From NCBI RefSeq assembly GCF_004758605.1, contig NZ_CP038512.1, forward strand, positions 657,501 through 721,500: a stretch of 64,000 nucleotides of DNA, read 5' to 3'. The stretch's first letter is position 1. The number at the start of each line of letters is the position of its first letter. The translations under genes were made by a program, and so were the position numbers. The notes beneath the pieces were generated by a model, which worked only from the letters and a program-made list of their open reading frames with translations, did no database searches and had not been told where the DNA came from. This stretch comes from Deinococcus metallilatus (GTDB lineage Bacteria > Deinococcota > Deinococci > Deinococcales > Deinococcaceae). Below, one piece after another: positions 22,627 through 35,323 of the stretch.

Positions 22627-23199
22627 ATGAGCGAGCATCCTCCACCGCAAGAAGCGCGTTGGCCGGACGGTACGGTTTTTACCGTCGGGCATTCGACGTT
22701 GCCCATCGAGCGGTTCATCGCCTTGTTGAACATCTATGGCATCCAGCGGCTCGTGGATATCCGCACGGTGCCCCGTTCGCGTCACAACCCCCAATTTGGC
22801 GGCAGCGCCCTGGCTGACAGCCTGGCGGCGGAACATATCGAATATGTGCCCATGCCAGCGTTGGGCGGCCTGCGGCACGCGCGTAAGGATTCTCCCAATG
22901 CTGGCTGGCGAAACAAGAGCTTTCGGGGCTACGCCGATTACATGCAGACTGGAGCGTTTCGGGACGCGCTTGAATCCCTTATTCAGATGAGCCGCCAACG
23001 TCGCGTTGCCATCATGTGTGCCGAAGCCGTGCCGTGGCGCTGCCACCGCTCGCTGGTGGCCGACGCGCTCAGTCTGCGCGGCGTGCCCGTGGTCGAGATT
23101 TTGTCGGAAACCAGTTACCGGATGCACAAGCTCACGCCGTTCGCACGGGTCGAGGGCACGTCGATCACCTACCCGCCCGAACAGGCTCCCTCGCTCTAG
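22627..23199 (+). CDS. DUF488 family protein
   Basis: 190-residue protein with the DUF488 hallmarks: TVGHSTLPIERFIALLN, VDIRTVPRSRHNPQF, YADYMQTGAFRDALESL and the Cys/Arg motif VAIMCAEAVPWRCHRSLVAD, which holds the conserved cysteines. The biochemical role of the family is unsettled; it is often found beside DNA-repair genes. Here the next gene (16 nt on) is a uracil-DNA glycosylase-like gene, and the pair is probably one transcript. ATG 22627 has a GGAG ribosome site. Confidence 0.9.
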   Translation: MSEHPPPQEARWPDGTVFTVGHSTLPIERFIALLNIYGIQRLVDIRTVPRSRHNPQFGGSALADSLAAEHIEYVPMPALGGLRHARKDSPNAGWRNKSFRGYADYMQTGAFRDALESLIQMSRQRRVAIMCAEAVPWRCHRSLVADALSLRGVPVVEILSETSYRMHKLTPFARVEGTSITYPPEQAPSL

Positions 23200-23214
23200 G
23201 GTCGCTCAAATTCG

Positions 23215-23814
23215 ATGTTGCTGAACATGCAGGAAACACTGGCGCAACTGCTTGAGGACATCCGGGGGTGCAGGCACTGCGCCGACGCTCTGCCCTGTGG
23301 TCCACGCCCCATTGTGCAGGCGCATGGATCGGCCCCGCTGCGTATCATTGGTCAGGCGCCCGGGCGGAAGGTACACGAAACGGGCATTCCATGGGACGAC
23401 CCCTCCGGTGACCGGCTGCGCCGTTGGCTTGGCCTGACGTCCGAGCAATTCTACGACCCGCGAAAAGTCGCCATCGTCCCGATCGGCTTTTGCTATCCGG
23501 GCAAGGCCAGCTCCGGCGATCAGCCGCCACGACCGGAATGTGCTTCCCTGTGGCATGACAGGCTGAATGCCCATTTGCGTGACGTCAGGCTCACCCTGCT
23601 GATAGGGCAGTACGCGCAGGCCCATTATCTGGGGGATCGCCGCAAAGCCACGCTGAGCGATACCGTCAGGGCGTGGAGGGAGTATCTGCCGCTAGGCTCT
23701 CTTCCGCTGCCGCATCCCTCCCCACGCAACCAGCCCTGGCTTGCCAAAAATCCCTGGTTCGAGAAGGAATTGGTGCCGGACATCCAGAACGCCGTTCGTT
23801 CCCTGAATCTCTAA
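23215..23814 (+). CDS. Uracil-DNA glycosylase family protein
   Basis: 199 residues. It starts with a helical CRHCADALPCGPRPI segment, then RIIGQAPGRKVHETGIPWDD (the GQAPG motif that binds the phosphate and water in family members), VAIVPIGFCYPGK, LTLLIGQYAQAHYL, and PLPHPSPRNQPWLAKNPWFE (the HPSPRN motif). Predicted to remove damaged bases from DNA or to act on a related substrate. It may start at ATG 23227 instead of 23215. Convergent with the Tudor-like gene 4 nt downstream. Confidence 0.88.
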   Translation: MLLNMQETLAQLLEDIRGCRHCADALPCGPRPIVQAHGSAPLRIIGQAPGRKVHETGIPWDDPSGDRLRRWLGLTSEQFYDPRKVAIVPIGFCYPGKASSGDQPPRPECASLWHDRLNAHLRDVRLTLLIGQYAQAHYLGDRRKATLSDTVRAWREYLPLGSLPLPHPSPRNQPWLAKNPWFEKELVPDIQNAVRSLNL

Positions 23815-23817
23815 AGG

Positions 23818-24033
23818 TCAGCCTTCGATCTTCTTCAAAGCCGAGCCTTTATGTAGGGCGATATGGTCCGTCTTATCGCTTTTGATCTCATATTGAGGAT
23901 CGTCTTCGCTGGCGTGGTGAGTGTATCCTTTGTAGTCCACGTCCTGAGTATGGACTTTGATGATCCTGCCGCTGACATAGCCAGCCTCGGAATTCCAGCG
24001 CACGTGATCGCCGACTTTAAAGCGTTCGCTCAT
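23818..24033 (-). CDS. DUF2945 Tudor-like small protein
   Basis: 71-residue protein: FKVGDHVRWNSEAGYVSGRI, then a short beta barrel and YEIKSDKTDHIALHKGSAL. This is the DUF2945 (hypervirulence-associated TUDOR) fold, found in many bacteria with unknown function. ATG at 24033 with GGAGG 7 nt upstream. Probably independent of the convergent glycosylase gene. Confidence 0.88.
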   Translation of the reverse strand: MSERFKVGDHVRWNSEAGYVSGRIIKVHTQDVDYKGYTHHASEDDPQYEIKSDKTDHIALHKGSALKKIEG

Positions 24034-24087
24034 CCTGTTCCTCCGAGGCGTTATGGGCGTGGATCAGCTTATCATTTCGCACAGCCT

Positions 24088-24222
24088 CGCTTAACCCCTC
24101 TGCTACGCAACTCTGCGAGTCCGGCCCTGCGGGCCACCTCCCTTCAAGGGGCGGCAACAAGAGGGCAAACGGCGTTCCTGGCTCCCCCTGAGCGGAGTTG
24201 CCTGAGGGGTTGACCGGGGCGA
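24088..24222 (-). repeat. Dispersed repeat, copy A
   Basis: Read on the minus strand it starts CGGTCAACCCCTCAG, contains GAGCCAGGAACGCCGTTTGC and TTGTTGCCGCCCCTTGAAG, then GCCGGACTCGCAGAG, and ends GTAGCAGAGGGGTT. Pieces of the same order recur at 36178-36253, 37031-37057 and 37227-37262, where insertions have split the copy. It has no coding capacity. Confidence 0.7.
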
Positions 24223-24230
24223 GCCTACCC

Positions 24231-24268
24231 AAAAAAAGCAAGTCTCAGCGTGGAGGGCTGAGGCTTGC
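24231..24268 (-). terminator. Terminator of the formate/oxalate operon
   Basis: On the minus strand a 12-bp stem (GCAAGCCTCAGC with GCTGAGACTTGC, one mismatch) with a 7-nt loop is followed by seven T. It lies 15 nt after the small-subunit stop. Confidence 0.9.
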
Positions 24269-24283
24269 CTGCCGGGTTCCGGC

Positions 24284-24448
24284 TCAGTGGCCCGGGCCTG
24301 CCCCTCCAGTAAAGAGCGGCAGGGCCTTGAGGACCGTCTGTACCACGCCCCACGCGAGCGGCACCCCAGCGATGAGCCAGAAGAGGACGAGGCGGGCGAC
24401 CGGGACTTCCTGCGGCGGTTCGGCGTCCGTGACACGGGGCTGGGTCAT
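24284..24448 (-). CDS. MFS transporter small subunit (54 residues)
   Basis: Short one-helix protein: a polar N-terminus (TQPRVTDAEPPQEVP), one membrane helix (ARLVLFWLIAGVPLAWGVVQ) and a short tail. Such small proteins are found directly after OFA-family oxalate/formate transporters and are classed as their small subunit. It starts 3 nt after the transporter stop and has AGGAGA 7 nt before the ATG. Last gene of the operon, followed by a terminator. Confidence 0.85.
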   Translation of the reverse strand: MTQPRVTDAEPPQEVPVARLVLFWLIAGVPLAWGVVQTVLKALPLFTGGAGPGH

Positions 24449-24451
24449 GGT

Positions 24452-25852
24452 TCAGTCTCCTGACGGGCGCGTGGCACCCAGGGCGCTGTCCGGCGGCAGT
24501 GAGGCGTCTGTGGGTTGGATGTGGTAGCGCGGGTCAACGGGCCGCACCAGCAGGTTGCAGACAAAGCCCAGGACCAGCAGGCCGACCATGATGTGCATGG
24601 TCAGGTCGTAGGCGTCGGCGGCGGGGACGCCAGCATTGATCTGCGACTGCCGCAGCCCGTTGACGAGGTAGGGGCCGACGATGGCCGCCGCCGACCAGGC
24701 CAGCAGCAGCCGCCCGTGAATCGCACCGACGTTGAGGGTGCCGAACAGGTCGCGCAGGTAGGCGGGCACCGTGGCGAAGCCGCCGCCGTACATGCTGATG
24801 ATGATGGCCGCGCAGAGGACGAACAGCACCACGCTGCCCAGGTGACCGGTGATGGGAATCAGGAAGTACAGCACCGCGCCCAGCGCGAAGAAGACGGCGT
24901 AGGTGGTCTTGCGCCCCAGGCGGTCCGACAGGGACGACCAGAGGAAGCGTCCGCCCATATTGAAGAGGCTCAGCAGGCCCACGAAGCCCGCCGCCGCCGC
25001 CGCCGTGACCGCCGCGTGGTTCGGCCCGCCCGGAAACATCTCCTGGATCATCACCGAAGCCTGGCCCAGGATGCCGATTCCGGCGGTCACGTTCAGGAAC
25101 AGCACCGCGAACAGCAGCCAGAACTGCGGCGTCCGCATGGCGGTATCGACCGTCACGTTGGCGTTGGTGATCATGCCGTGGCCGGGGGCGTTGGCGTTGC
25201 TGGCCGTGTAGCCCGCGGGTGCCCAGCCGGGGCGCGGCACGCGGATGGTGAAGGCGCCGAACAGCATAAAGACGAGGTAGATCAGCCCCAGCGTCACGAA
25301 GGTCGCGGTGATGCCGTTCGCGGGCACGCCTCCCCCGAAGCGGTTCATCAGGGTCACCGACAGCGGCGAGGCGATCAGGGCGCCGCCGCCGAAGCCCATG
25401 ATCGCCATGCCGGTTGCCACCCCGGGCCGGTCGGGAAACCACTTGATCAGGGTCGAGACGGGAGAGATATACCCCAGCCCCAGGCCGATGCCCCCCAGCA
25501 GGCCGTTGCCCAGGTACACCAGCCACAGTTGCTTGGTGGCCACCCCCAGCGCCGCCACCAGGAACCCGCCCGCAAAGAAACAGGCGGCGGTGAACATGGT
25601 GCGGCGGGGACCGACCCGCTCCACCCACTTGCCGAAGATGGCCGCCGAGGCCCCCAGCACCGCGATGGCAAGCTGAAAAATCACGCCCAGCGCCAGCAGG
25701 CTCCAGCCGCCGTACTCGGAAAGCGGCTTGTTGAACACGCTGTAGGCGTAGATCTGGCCGATGGACAGGTGGACGGCCAGCGCGGCAGGCGGCACCAGCC
25801 AACGGTTAAATCCGGGCGGAGCGACGCTGTGCTCACGATCTAGAAAGGACAT
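24452..25852 (-). CDS. OFA family MFS transporter (oxalate/formate antiporter type)
   Basis: 466-residue major facilitator with 12 hydrophobic segments. The family N-terminus is present (PPAALAVHLSIGQIYAYSVF, FGKWVERVGPRRTMF), as are the GGIGLGLGYISPVSTLIKWF and MGGRFLWSSLSDRLGRKTTY stretches. The ATG at 25852 has a perfect AGGAGG 6 nt upstream; a longer frame to 26029 lacks support. Lying downstream of a formate dehydrogenase operon, it is likely to move formate or oxalate; substrate is inferred from family and context. Confidence 0.9.
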   Translation of the reverse strand: MSFLDREHSVAPPGFNRWLVPPAALAVHLSIGQIYAYSVFNKPLSEYGGWSLLALGVIFQLAIAVLGASAAIFGKWVERVGPRRTMFTAACFFAGGFLVAALGVATKQLWLVYLGNGLLGGIGLGLGYISPVSTLIKWFPDRPGVATGMAIMGFGGGALIASPLSVTLMNRFGGGVPANGITATFVTLGLIYLVFMLFGAFTIRVPRPGWAPAGYTASNANAPGHGMITNANVTVDTAMRTPQFWLLFAVLFLNVTAGIGILGQASVMIQEMFPGGPNHAAVTAAAAAGFVGLLSLFNMGGRFLWSSLSDRLGRKTTYAVFFALGAVLYFLIPITGHLGSVVLFVLCAAIIISMYGGGFATVPAYLRDLFGTLNVGAIHGRLLLAWSAAAIVGPYLVNGLRQSQINAGVPAADAYDLTMHIMVGLLVLGFVCNLLVRPVDPRYHIQPTDASLPPDSALGATRPSGD

Positions 25853-25982
25853 GCGGAACCTCCTGGGCTTGAGCGTGGGCAGGGAGGAGAACCCATGCGA
25901 AAGGGGATGGTGAGAAGCGGGAAGGCGGCGGGCCAGGGCGGGTGGACCCGCCGGGGAGTAGTCCCTTTTTTCCGAGGGGCCA

Positions 25983-26819
<837 letters not shown>

Positions 26820-26822
26820 GAT

Positions 26823-30322
<3,500 letters not shown>

Positions 30323-30535
30323 AAGGCCCTCCCATGTTCCGGCAGATGTCGTGTCGGTCCTGCGACTATAGCTCGGCCATGAGGTTCCGCCCCTCTGAAC
30401 TGTGCATTCTTTGTTTAAAGATTTGTCCATCGTTTATTTAGCGTTTAGCTGTTAGCGATCCAGGGAACATTCCCGCCACCGCCTCCAAGTCGAAAGTGGG
30501 CCGGGAGGGCGGGACCCGCCCCGTCTGGAGGTCAT

Positions 30536-30862
30536 ATGACAAGGGAAGACGAGAAGACTGCTGCTGGGCAGGGCCAGGGCACCGGCGGCGCGCTGAAATC
30601 ACCTGAATCTCCCGCCCAGGACGCCGTCGAGCAGCACGCGGACGAGGGAGACGGGCCCTTTGGGGCGGATATGCAGAACATGCTGGGCGGCACCCGGTCC
30701 ACCTCCGAGAACCATAATCCGGAACCTGCCTCCGACGCTTACGGGACCGGCACGGACCCCCGCACCGGCGCCAGCCTCACCCCCGCCGACGACCGCAGCC
30801 TCTTCGCGGATCGGGGCACCGGGACGGACGAGGACTCCACGGGGGCCGACAAGGCCCGCTGA
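30536..30862 (+). CDS. Small acidic, probably disordered protein
   Basis: 108 residues dominated by Gly, Asp, Glu, Thr, Ala and Pro, with no hydrophobic core (for example ENHNPEPASDAYGTGTDPRT). ATG 30536 has GGAGG 5 nt upstream, which supports real translation. No family is recognised. Disordered hydrophilic proteins of this type occur in stress-tolerant Deinococci, but any role in desiccation is speculation. Confidence 0.65.
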   Translation: MTREDEKTAAGQGQGTGGALKSPESPAQDAVEQHADEGDGPFGADMQNMLGGTRSTSENHNPEPASDAYGTGTDPRTGASLTPADDRSLFADRGTGTDEDSTGADKAR

Positions 30863-30918
30863 TGCCCACTGGCTGCTGCGGCCTATGCAGGCTGGCCGGA
30901 ATAGCGCCCGCCTGAGCC

Positions 30919-31914
30919 TCACCCGCCTGCGGCAGTCAGGGAACTCAGCCCGGCGGTGAGCAGCGTCCGGGCGTAACCGATCCGGTGCGGCACCCCCTTC
31001 GCCGTCAGCCGCTTCGCGGTCCGCAGGCAGGACAGCGCGGCGTAGAAGGGGAGGCTCTCCCATGCCGCCGGGACTGCCGCCCGGTAGAAGCCCGCGAACG
31101 TCTCGGCGGCGCCCCCATAGCGTTCGGGACGGCGGGCCGCGAGGTGTTGCAGCGAGGCGTACAGGCGGCCCGCGTCCTCCGCGATGTCCCCGACTTCCCA
31201 CGAGTCCCAGTCGATCACGGTGGTCGTTCCCTCCGAGACATATACGTGGGACACGCTGAAGTCCCCGTGGACGAGGTGGGGCGGACCGGGCCGCGGTTCC
31301 CGCTCCATGAGCGCGGCGAGCAGGTGACGGGCTTCTCCCTTCAGATGAGGGGCATGCTCACCCAGCGCCTTTGCCCAGCGCCGCGCCTTGTCGAGGGGGT
31401 CACTTGGCTGCGCGCTGGTGGGCGGGGGAACTGCCGCCGCGTGGAAGGCCGCCAGCCAACCCGCCGTCCTCTCCAGCACCCCGGTATCACCCCGACGCAA
31501 GGACGTCCGGGCCGGGATGCCCGGAGCTTCCTCCACCAACAGAAGGCGCAATCCGGGCAGGTATGCGACCGGGGCCGGGACCTGCATCGGCTGGCCGGGA
31601 CCCAGCCCCCCGGCACGCAGCGAGGTGAGGAGGGTCAGGACATCGCTGCGGTCCCGTGAATAGACCTTGCCGATCAGGGTCCGCTCCTCCTCGCCCCGGC
31701 GTACCGCGTAACGCAATGTCCAGCGGCTGCCCGCGTGTTCGCGCAGCACCGTGACGGCCTGAACCCGAAGTGGCCCCGCGCCGTCCGTCAGCCAGGGATG
31801 GCCCTGTTCGCTCAGCGCGGCATTCAGGCACCGCTCGGCCTCGGCAGGGACGGTGAGGCGGCCCAGGTGCGGGATGGCCCGGTCGGCGGCGGTATCGCCG
31901 TGGCGTCTGCCCAT
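30919..31914 (-). CDS. APH-fold phosphotransferase family protein
   Basis: 331 residues with the aminoglycoside-phosphotransferase fold: a nucleotide-binding N-lobe (RTLIGKVYSRDRSDVL), the catalytic loop HLVHGDFSVSHVYV (Asp near residue 227, with Ser in place of the usual Asn), and the metal-binding VIDWDSWEVGDIAEDAGRL. The likely product is a small-molecule kinase, not necessarily for antibiotics. The ATG at 31914 has GGAGG 8 nt upstream. It follows the unknown gene at 31931 by 16 nt, indicating a two-gene operon. Confidence 0.85.
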   Translation of the reverse strand: MGRRHGDTAADRAIPHLGRLTVPAEAERCLNAALSEQGHPWLTDGAGPLRVQAVTVLREHAGSRWTLRYAVRRGEEERTLIGKVYSRDRSDVLTLLTSLRAGGLGPGQPMQVPAPVAYLPGLRLLLVEEAPGIPARTSLRRGDTGVLERTAGWLAAFHAAAVPPPTSAQPSDPLDKARRWAKALGEHAPHLKGEARHLLAALMEREPRPGPPHLVHGDFSVSHVYVSEGTTTVIDWDSWEVGDIAEDAGRLYASLQHLAARRPERYGGAAETFAGFYRAAVPAAWESLPFYAALSCLRTAKRLTAKGVPHRIGYARTLLTAGLSSLTAAGG

Positions 31915-31930
31915 GCGGCCGGTCCTCCTT

Positions 31931-32857
31931 TCAGTGCCGGTCCCGGCGGACCAGTGCGTCCGTGAGGTAGGCGTCTACCGGCGTGGGCGTCGCCAGTTCC
32001 CGGAACCACGCCGCCAGGCCGGGTGCGGCACCGTCCAACCGGCGGCCCCGCGCTACCCCGTCGGCCACACCCCAGAGGGCGGCCCGCTTGAGCCGCCGCC
32101 AGTCCGCCTGGGGGATCGGCAACACCGGGGGAAGGTCCGGCCCCTCGCACGGCTGACCGCGCACCACCCCGACCCGCCCGTCTCCCCGCGAGACGCGAAA
32201 GGTCTGCGCCACCGCGCCCACCCCGTTCCAGAGGTCTTCCAGCAGGTGAATGCTGCGCCGCTGCAAGAAGAGGGGATCGCCGCGGCGCAGCACGCCCCCC
32301 AGGTCCCAGCCGGGCGGGGGCGGCCAGGACGGCGGATGGTCACGTTCCGGGCGGGGAATCACGTCCAGGTCGGCCAGGAAGCCCCACTTGCGCTCCCCGT
32401 TGCGGTCCCCGGCCCGCCGCCGCAGGACGAGGTAATGGCCGCGCACCTCTCGCCCAGGATAGACCTGCTGCAAGCAGTCCTGGATGCTGCCGTGAACGCC
32501 CACGTCCACCAGCACCAGCGGCCTGCCTCTCTCCGCGCCCAGCGCACGGAGATAGCGGTCGAGGAGGGCAGCCTGCTCGGCCTGCGCGGTGGCTCCCGCC
32601 GCCAGTGGCCTTGAGAGGTAGGCGAGCTGCACCCGCCACGGATGGACGGCGCGGAAGCGTGGGGAAGCCAGCCGCAGGAGTCGGCGCGCCGCCACGAAGG
32701 GAGCAATCCCGTCCCGGCCCAGGCAGAGGGCCACGCTGTCCGGCTGCGCGGCGAGGTCGTCGAGCCACCGGACCGCGAAGGCGACGAGCGCGGGCGCGTA
32801 GTGATCCCGGCTCACCTCGTACAGCCGCCGCGCCCCGCATTCGTTGAGGTCCCCCAT
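31931..32857 (-). CDS. Protein of unknown function paired with an APH-fold kinase
   Basis: 308-residue soluble protein. Conserved-looking stretches are YEVSRDHYAPALVAFAVRWL, DSVALCLGRDGIAPFVAARR, VQLAYLSRPLA, and PLVLVDVGVHGSIQDCLQQV. The pattern (an R-D-G motif, then Y-S-R, then VDVG-GSIQ) resembles parts of HAD-like proteins found in glycan gene clusters (COG5610-like), but the match is distant. ATG 32857 is chosen because GGAGG lies 4 nt upstream. Upstream partner of the APH-like gene. Confidence 0.7.
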   Translation of the reverse strand: MGDLNECGARRLYEVSRDHYAPALVAFAVRWLDDLAAQPDSVALCLGRDGIAPFVAARRLLRLASPRFRAVHPWRVQLAYLSRPLAAGATAQAEQAALLDRYLRALGAERGRPLVLVDVGVHGSIQDCLQQVYPGREVRGHYLVLRRRAGDRNGERKWGFLADLDVIPRPERDHPPSWPPPPGWDLGGVLRRGDPLFLQRRSIHLLEDLWNGVGAVAQTFRVSRGDGRVGVVRGQPCEGPDLPPVLPIPQADWRRLKRAALWGVADGVARGRRLDGAAPGLAAWFRELATPTPVDAYLTDALVRRDRH

Positions 32858-33262
32858 CCCGCCTCCACTCATGGACAGGCCCCAGATGTCATGCGTTGAC
32901 AATACGCCGCGTTCCCCACGCTGTCCTTGAGCAGGCTTTGAGCTCAACCGGGTTCAGAGCGCAGGAGGCGGAGGGCGGCCAGAGGGTCAAGGCAGAGTTG
33001 GCGAACGAGCGCGGTGAAGTGACGAGGCGGTGAGGCGAGCAAGGCCCGGACTCCACCCTTGAGGACAGCCTGACCCTGAGTGCCCTTTCGCAACGGCATC
33101 GATCTTCGTGCCATTTTTCCTGTCGGCGCCCGACGACTCCAGAGTTGCTCCGGCGCGGCGTTCTGCTCGCCTGACCCCACGACCTGCGGGAGAGCCCTTC
33201 ATGGCAGACTCCTTAAACCACCGCCTGGTGGGGGGGACCGGCCGGTCAACCTCTTCAGGGTC
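32858..33262. other. Intergenic region before the GGDEF/HD-GYP gene
   Basis: About 400 nt. On the minus strand at 32944-33180 there is a 78-codon frame with basic composition (RKGTQGQAVLKGGVRALLAS) that might be a transposase tail, but I cannot confirm it. Otherwise nothing is recognised. Confidence 0.35.
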
Positions 33263-33268
33263 TACACT
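33263..33268 (+). promoter_or_regulatory. -10 element, leaderless start of the GGDEF/HD-GYP gene
   Basis: TACACT ends 6 nt before ATG 33275; no Shine-Dalgarno is present. Confidence 0.5.
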
Positions 33269-33274
33269 GCCAGC

Positions 33275-34915
33275 ATGTCCCTTTTTAAGGTGTGGCGGGC
33301 AACTCGTCCCACCTCCTCCGGGTGGGCGCGGCTGCTGGCCTGGAGCGTGGCGGGGGGCGCGCTGCTCGCGGTGCGTGCCCGGCACCAGCAGGAGCGGCAT
33401 GATCGCCTGACCCGCCTGCTTAGCCGTGAGGGCTTCGAGCAGAGCCTGGGCCGCTCCCGGCGTTCGGGGACCCTCGCCCTCGTCGCCGTCAACCGCCTCA
33501 AGCTGCTCAACGTGCAGCAGGGCTGGAAGGCGGGCGACCGGCTCCTGCGCGAGGTGGCCCGGGCCTTGAGCACAGCACTGCCGCCGGGCAGCCTGCTGGC
33601 GCGCTGGAGCGGCGACGAGTTCCTCGCCTTCGTGCCCGAGAGCGAGTTCCAGGTCGTCGACCAGGCCCTGAGCCGCCTTCAGGGGAGGCTGCCGTCGGCC
33701 TTTGCCGGGCAGCCCACCTTCGTCTTCGGGCTCGCGCCCCTGCACAGCCCCGAGGGGTTCAGGCACGCCCTGAATGAGGTGGACCACGAGGTCTACCTGG
33801 ACAAGGGGACCGGTGAGGTTTCGGCCCAGACGCTGGGCGAGGAACGCGGGCTGTTCGAGTTCGCGCTGCGGTTGGCCCAGTTGGAGGACCCCGAGGTCAT
33901 CATCCGCCGTGGGCTGCCCATGGCGCGCAAGTTGCTGCATTTCGAGGCCGCCGCCTACTACAGGGTGGAGGGTCACGACATCACGGCGTACTCCCTGGAC
34001 TACGATCCGGCGGTGCCGTTGCCCCAGGAGGGGATAAAGCTTCCGATTCACATCAGCGGCCTGGCGGAGCGCGCCCTCCGGGAACACTGCACGGTGATCA
34101 GCGTGGACGCGCCCAACGACCCGGAGGCCACCGGCATCTGGACCCTGATGAAGGTCCAGAGCGCCATGGTCGCGCCGGTCGAGATCAGCGGTCAGCCCCT
34201 CGGCCTGCTGGGGATGGGGCAGCTCACGGGGCACAAGGCCCTGCCGGTGCGGGCGCAGCATGTCCTCGAACTCGCCGCGTTGCGCCTCGCCCACGCGCTG
34301 GAACTGCGTGAAAAGACCCAGGCCCTGCGGCGAACCCTCGAAGGCGGTCTGCTCGGGCTCGGCGTCGCCCTCGAAGTCCGCGACCTCGAATCCTACGGAC
34401 ACACCCAGCGCGTCGTCGACGCCAGCGTCCGGTTAGGCCGCGCCCTCGGTCTGGACCCGCTGGCCCTCGACGAACTCCGGCAGGGGGCCTACCTCCACGA
34501 CATCGGCAAGCTCTCAATTCCCGACCGCATCCTGCTCAAACCTGGTCCGCTCGACCCGGACGAGTGGCGCATCATGCAGGGACACGCGGCCGCTGGCGCC
34601 TCCATCGCCGCCCACATCCCGCAGCTCTCGCCCGGGGCGCTGGACGTGATCCGGTCGCACCACGAGCGTTGGGACGGCACCGGGTATCCGTCGCGTCTGG
34701 CGGGGGAGGAGATTCCGCTGCTGGCCCGCATCTTTACAGTGTGCGACGTGTACGACGCGCTCACGAGCGAGCGGCCCTACAAGGCGGCGTGGACACCGGA
34801 AGAGGCGCGGGCGGAGATCGCGGCCCAGGCGGGACGCCAGTTTGATCCGCGGGTCGTCCGGGCGTTTCTGGAAGCGAACGAGCCGGTCCCCACTGCCTGG
34901 GATGACCAGGGCTAG
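33275..34915 (+). CDS. GGDEF-GAF-HD-GYP protein (c-di-GMP turnover)
   Basis: 546 residues with both a cyclase and a phosphodiesterase domain for cyclic di-GMP. After a short membrane-like N-terminus (ARLLAWSVAGGALLAV) comes a GGDEF domain with the catalytic loop RWSGDEFLAFVP (residues about 105-120), then a GAF-type sensor domain (residues about 200-350), then an HD-GYP domain with AYLHDIGKLSIPDRILLKPG and HHERWDGTGYPSRL. Both catalytic motifs look intact, apart from Ser for the first Gly of GGDEF. Deinococcus is not highly motile, so biofilm or stress signalling is more likely; that is inference. Confidence 0.92.
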   Translation: MSLFKVWRATRPTSSGWARLLAWSVAGGALLAVRARHQQERHDRLTRLLSREGFEQSLGRSRRSGTLALVAVNRLKLLNVQQGWKAGDRLLREVARALSTALPPGSLLARWSGDEFLAFVPESEFQVVDQALSRLQGRLPSAFAGQPTFVFGLAPLHSPEGFRHALNEVDHEVYLDKGTGEVSAQTLGEERGLFEFALRLAQLEDPEVIIRRGLPMARKLLHFEAAAYYRVEGHDITAYSLDYDPAVPLPQEGIKLPIHISGLAERALREHCTVISVDAPNDPEATGIWTLMKVQSAMVAPVEISGQPLGLLGMGQLTGHKALPVRAQHVLELAALRLAHALELREKTQALRRTLEGGLLGLGVALEVRDLESYGHTQRVVDASVRLGRALGLDPLALDELRQGAYLHDIGKLSIPDRILLKPGPLDPDEWRIMQGHAAAGASIAAHIPQLSPGALDVIRSHHERWDGTGYPSRLAGEEIPLLARIFTVCDVYDALTSERPYKAAWTPEEARAEIAAQAGRQFDPRVVRAFLEANEPVPTAWDDQG

Positions 34916-35176
34916 GACATGCCAGGGAGCGAGCTACCGTTGGCAAAGGCGTCGGCCTGTAAGGGAAATGCGGTGCAAGCTGGCCGGGCCATGCACGCGC
35001 TGATCGTGGGCAGCCATCGCATTGGCGCTGAAGCAGGCAGAACTGCTCGCCCAGGACAGTCCGGTCCATTCAGGCCCGTAGTGGCCGGGAATTCGCACGC
35101 CAGGTCCTCGACGTTGTGCAGCCCGTATGTCATGCGATCCCGTGCTATAGGGAACCGCCTCCGCGCCGCACCCGGC
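34916..35176. other. Intergenic region, no gene supported
   Basis: About 260 nt. A minus-strand frame exists across it but has no recognisable motif or ribosome site. Confidence 0.35.
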
Positions 35177-35323
35177 ATGGACCCGCACGCCGACCAGAAC
35201 CTTCAGACCCTCTGCGATGCCTGGAACGAGGGCAAGTGGAACCCAGTGCGTCACGCCCCCACCGGGGAGCAGCGCCGAAGCTACGACAGGCTGCACGGCA
35301 TCTTCGCTCAGGAGGCCGGGTGA
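35177..35323 (+). CDS. Small protein (48 residues) coupled to the next gene
   Basis: Encodes DPHADQNLQTLCDAWNEGKW followed by a basic middle part and DRLHGIFAQEAG. It has a plausible protein composition, and its TGA overlaps the GTG of the next gene (35320-35323), a common sign of coupling. No family is recognised and no ribosome site is seen. Confidence 0.5.
   Translation: MDPHADQNLQTLCDAWNEGKWNPVRHAPTGEQRRSYDRLHGIFAQEAG

Noticed and set aside
32944..33180. 78-codon minus-strand frame that might be a transposase tail
   Set aside because: Composition is suggestive but no family motif can be named, so it is mentioned only in the intergenic entry.
34912..35178. Minus-strand frame between the HD-GYP gene and the next small gene
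   Set aside because: No ribosome site, no -10 at the right distance and no recognisable motif.
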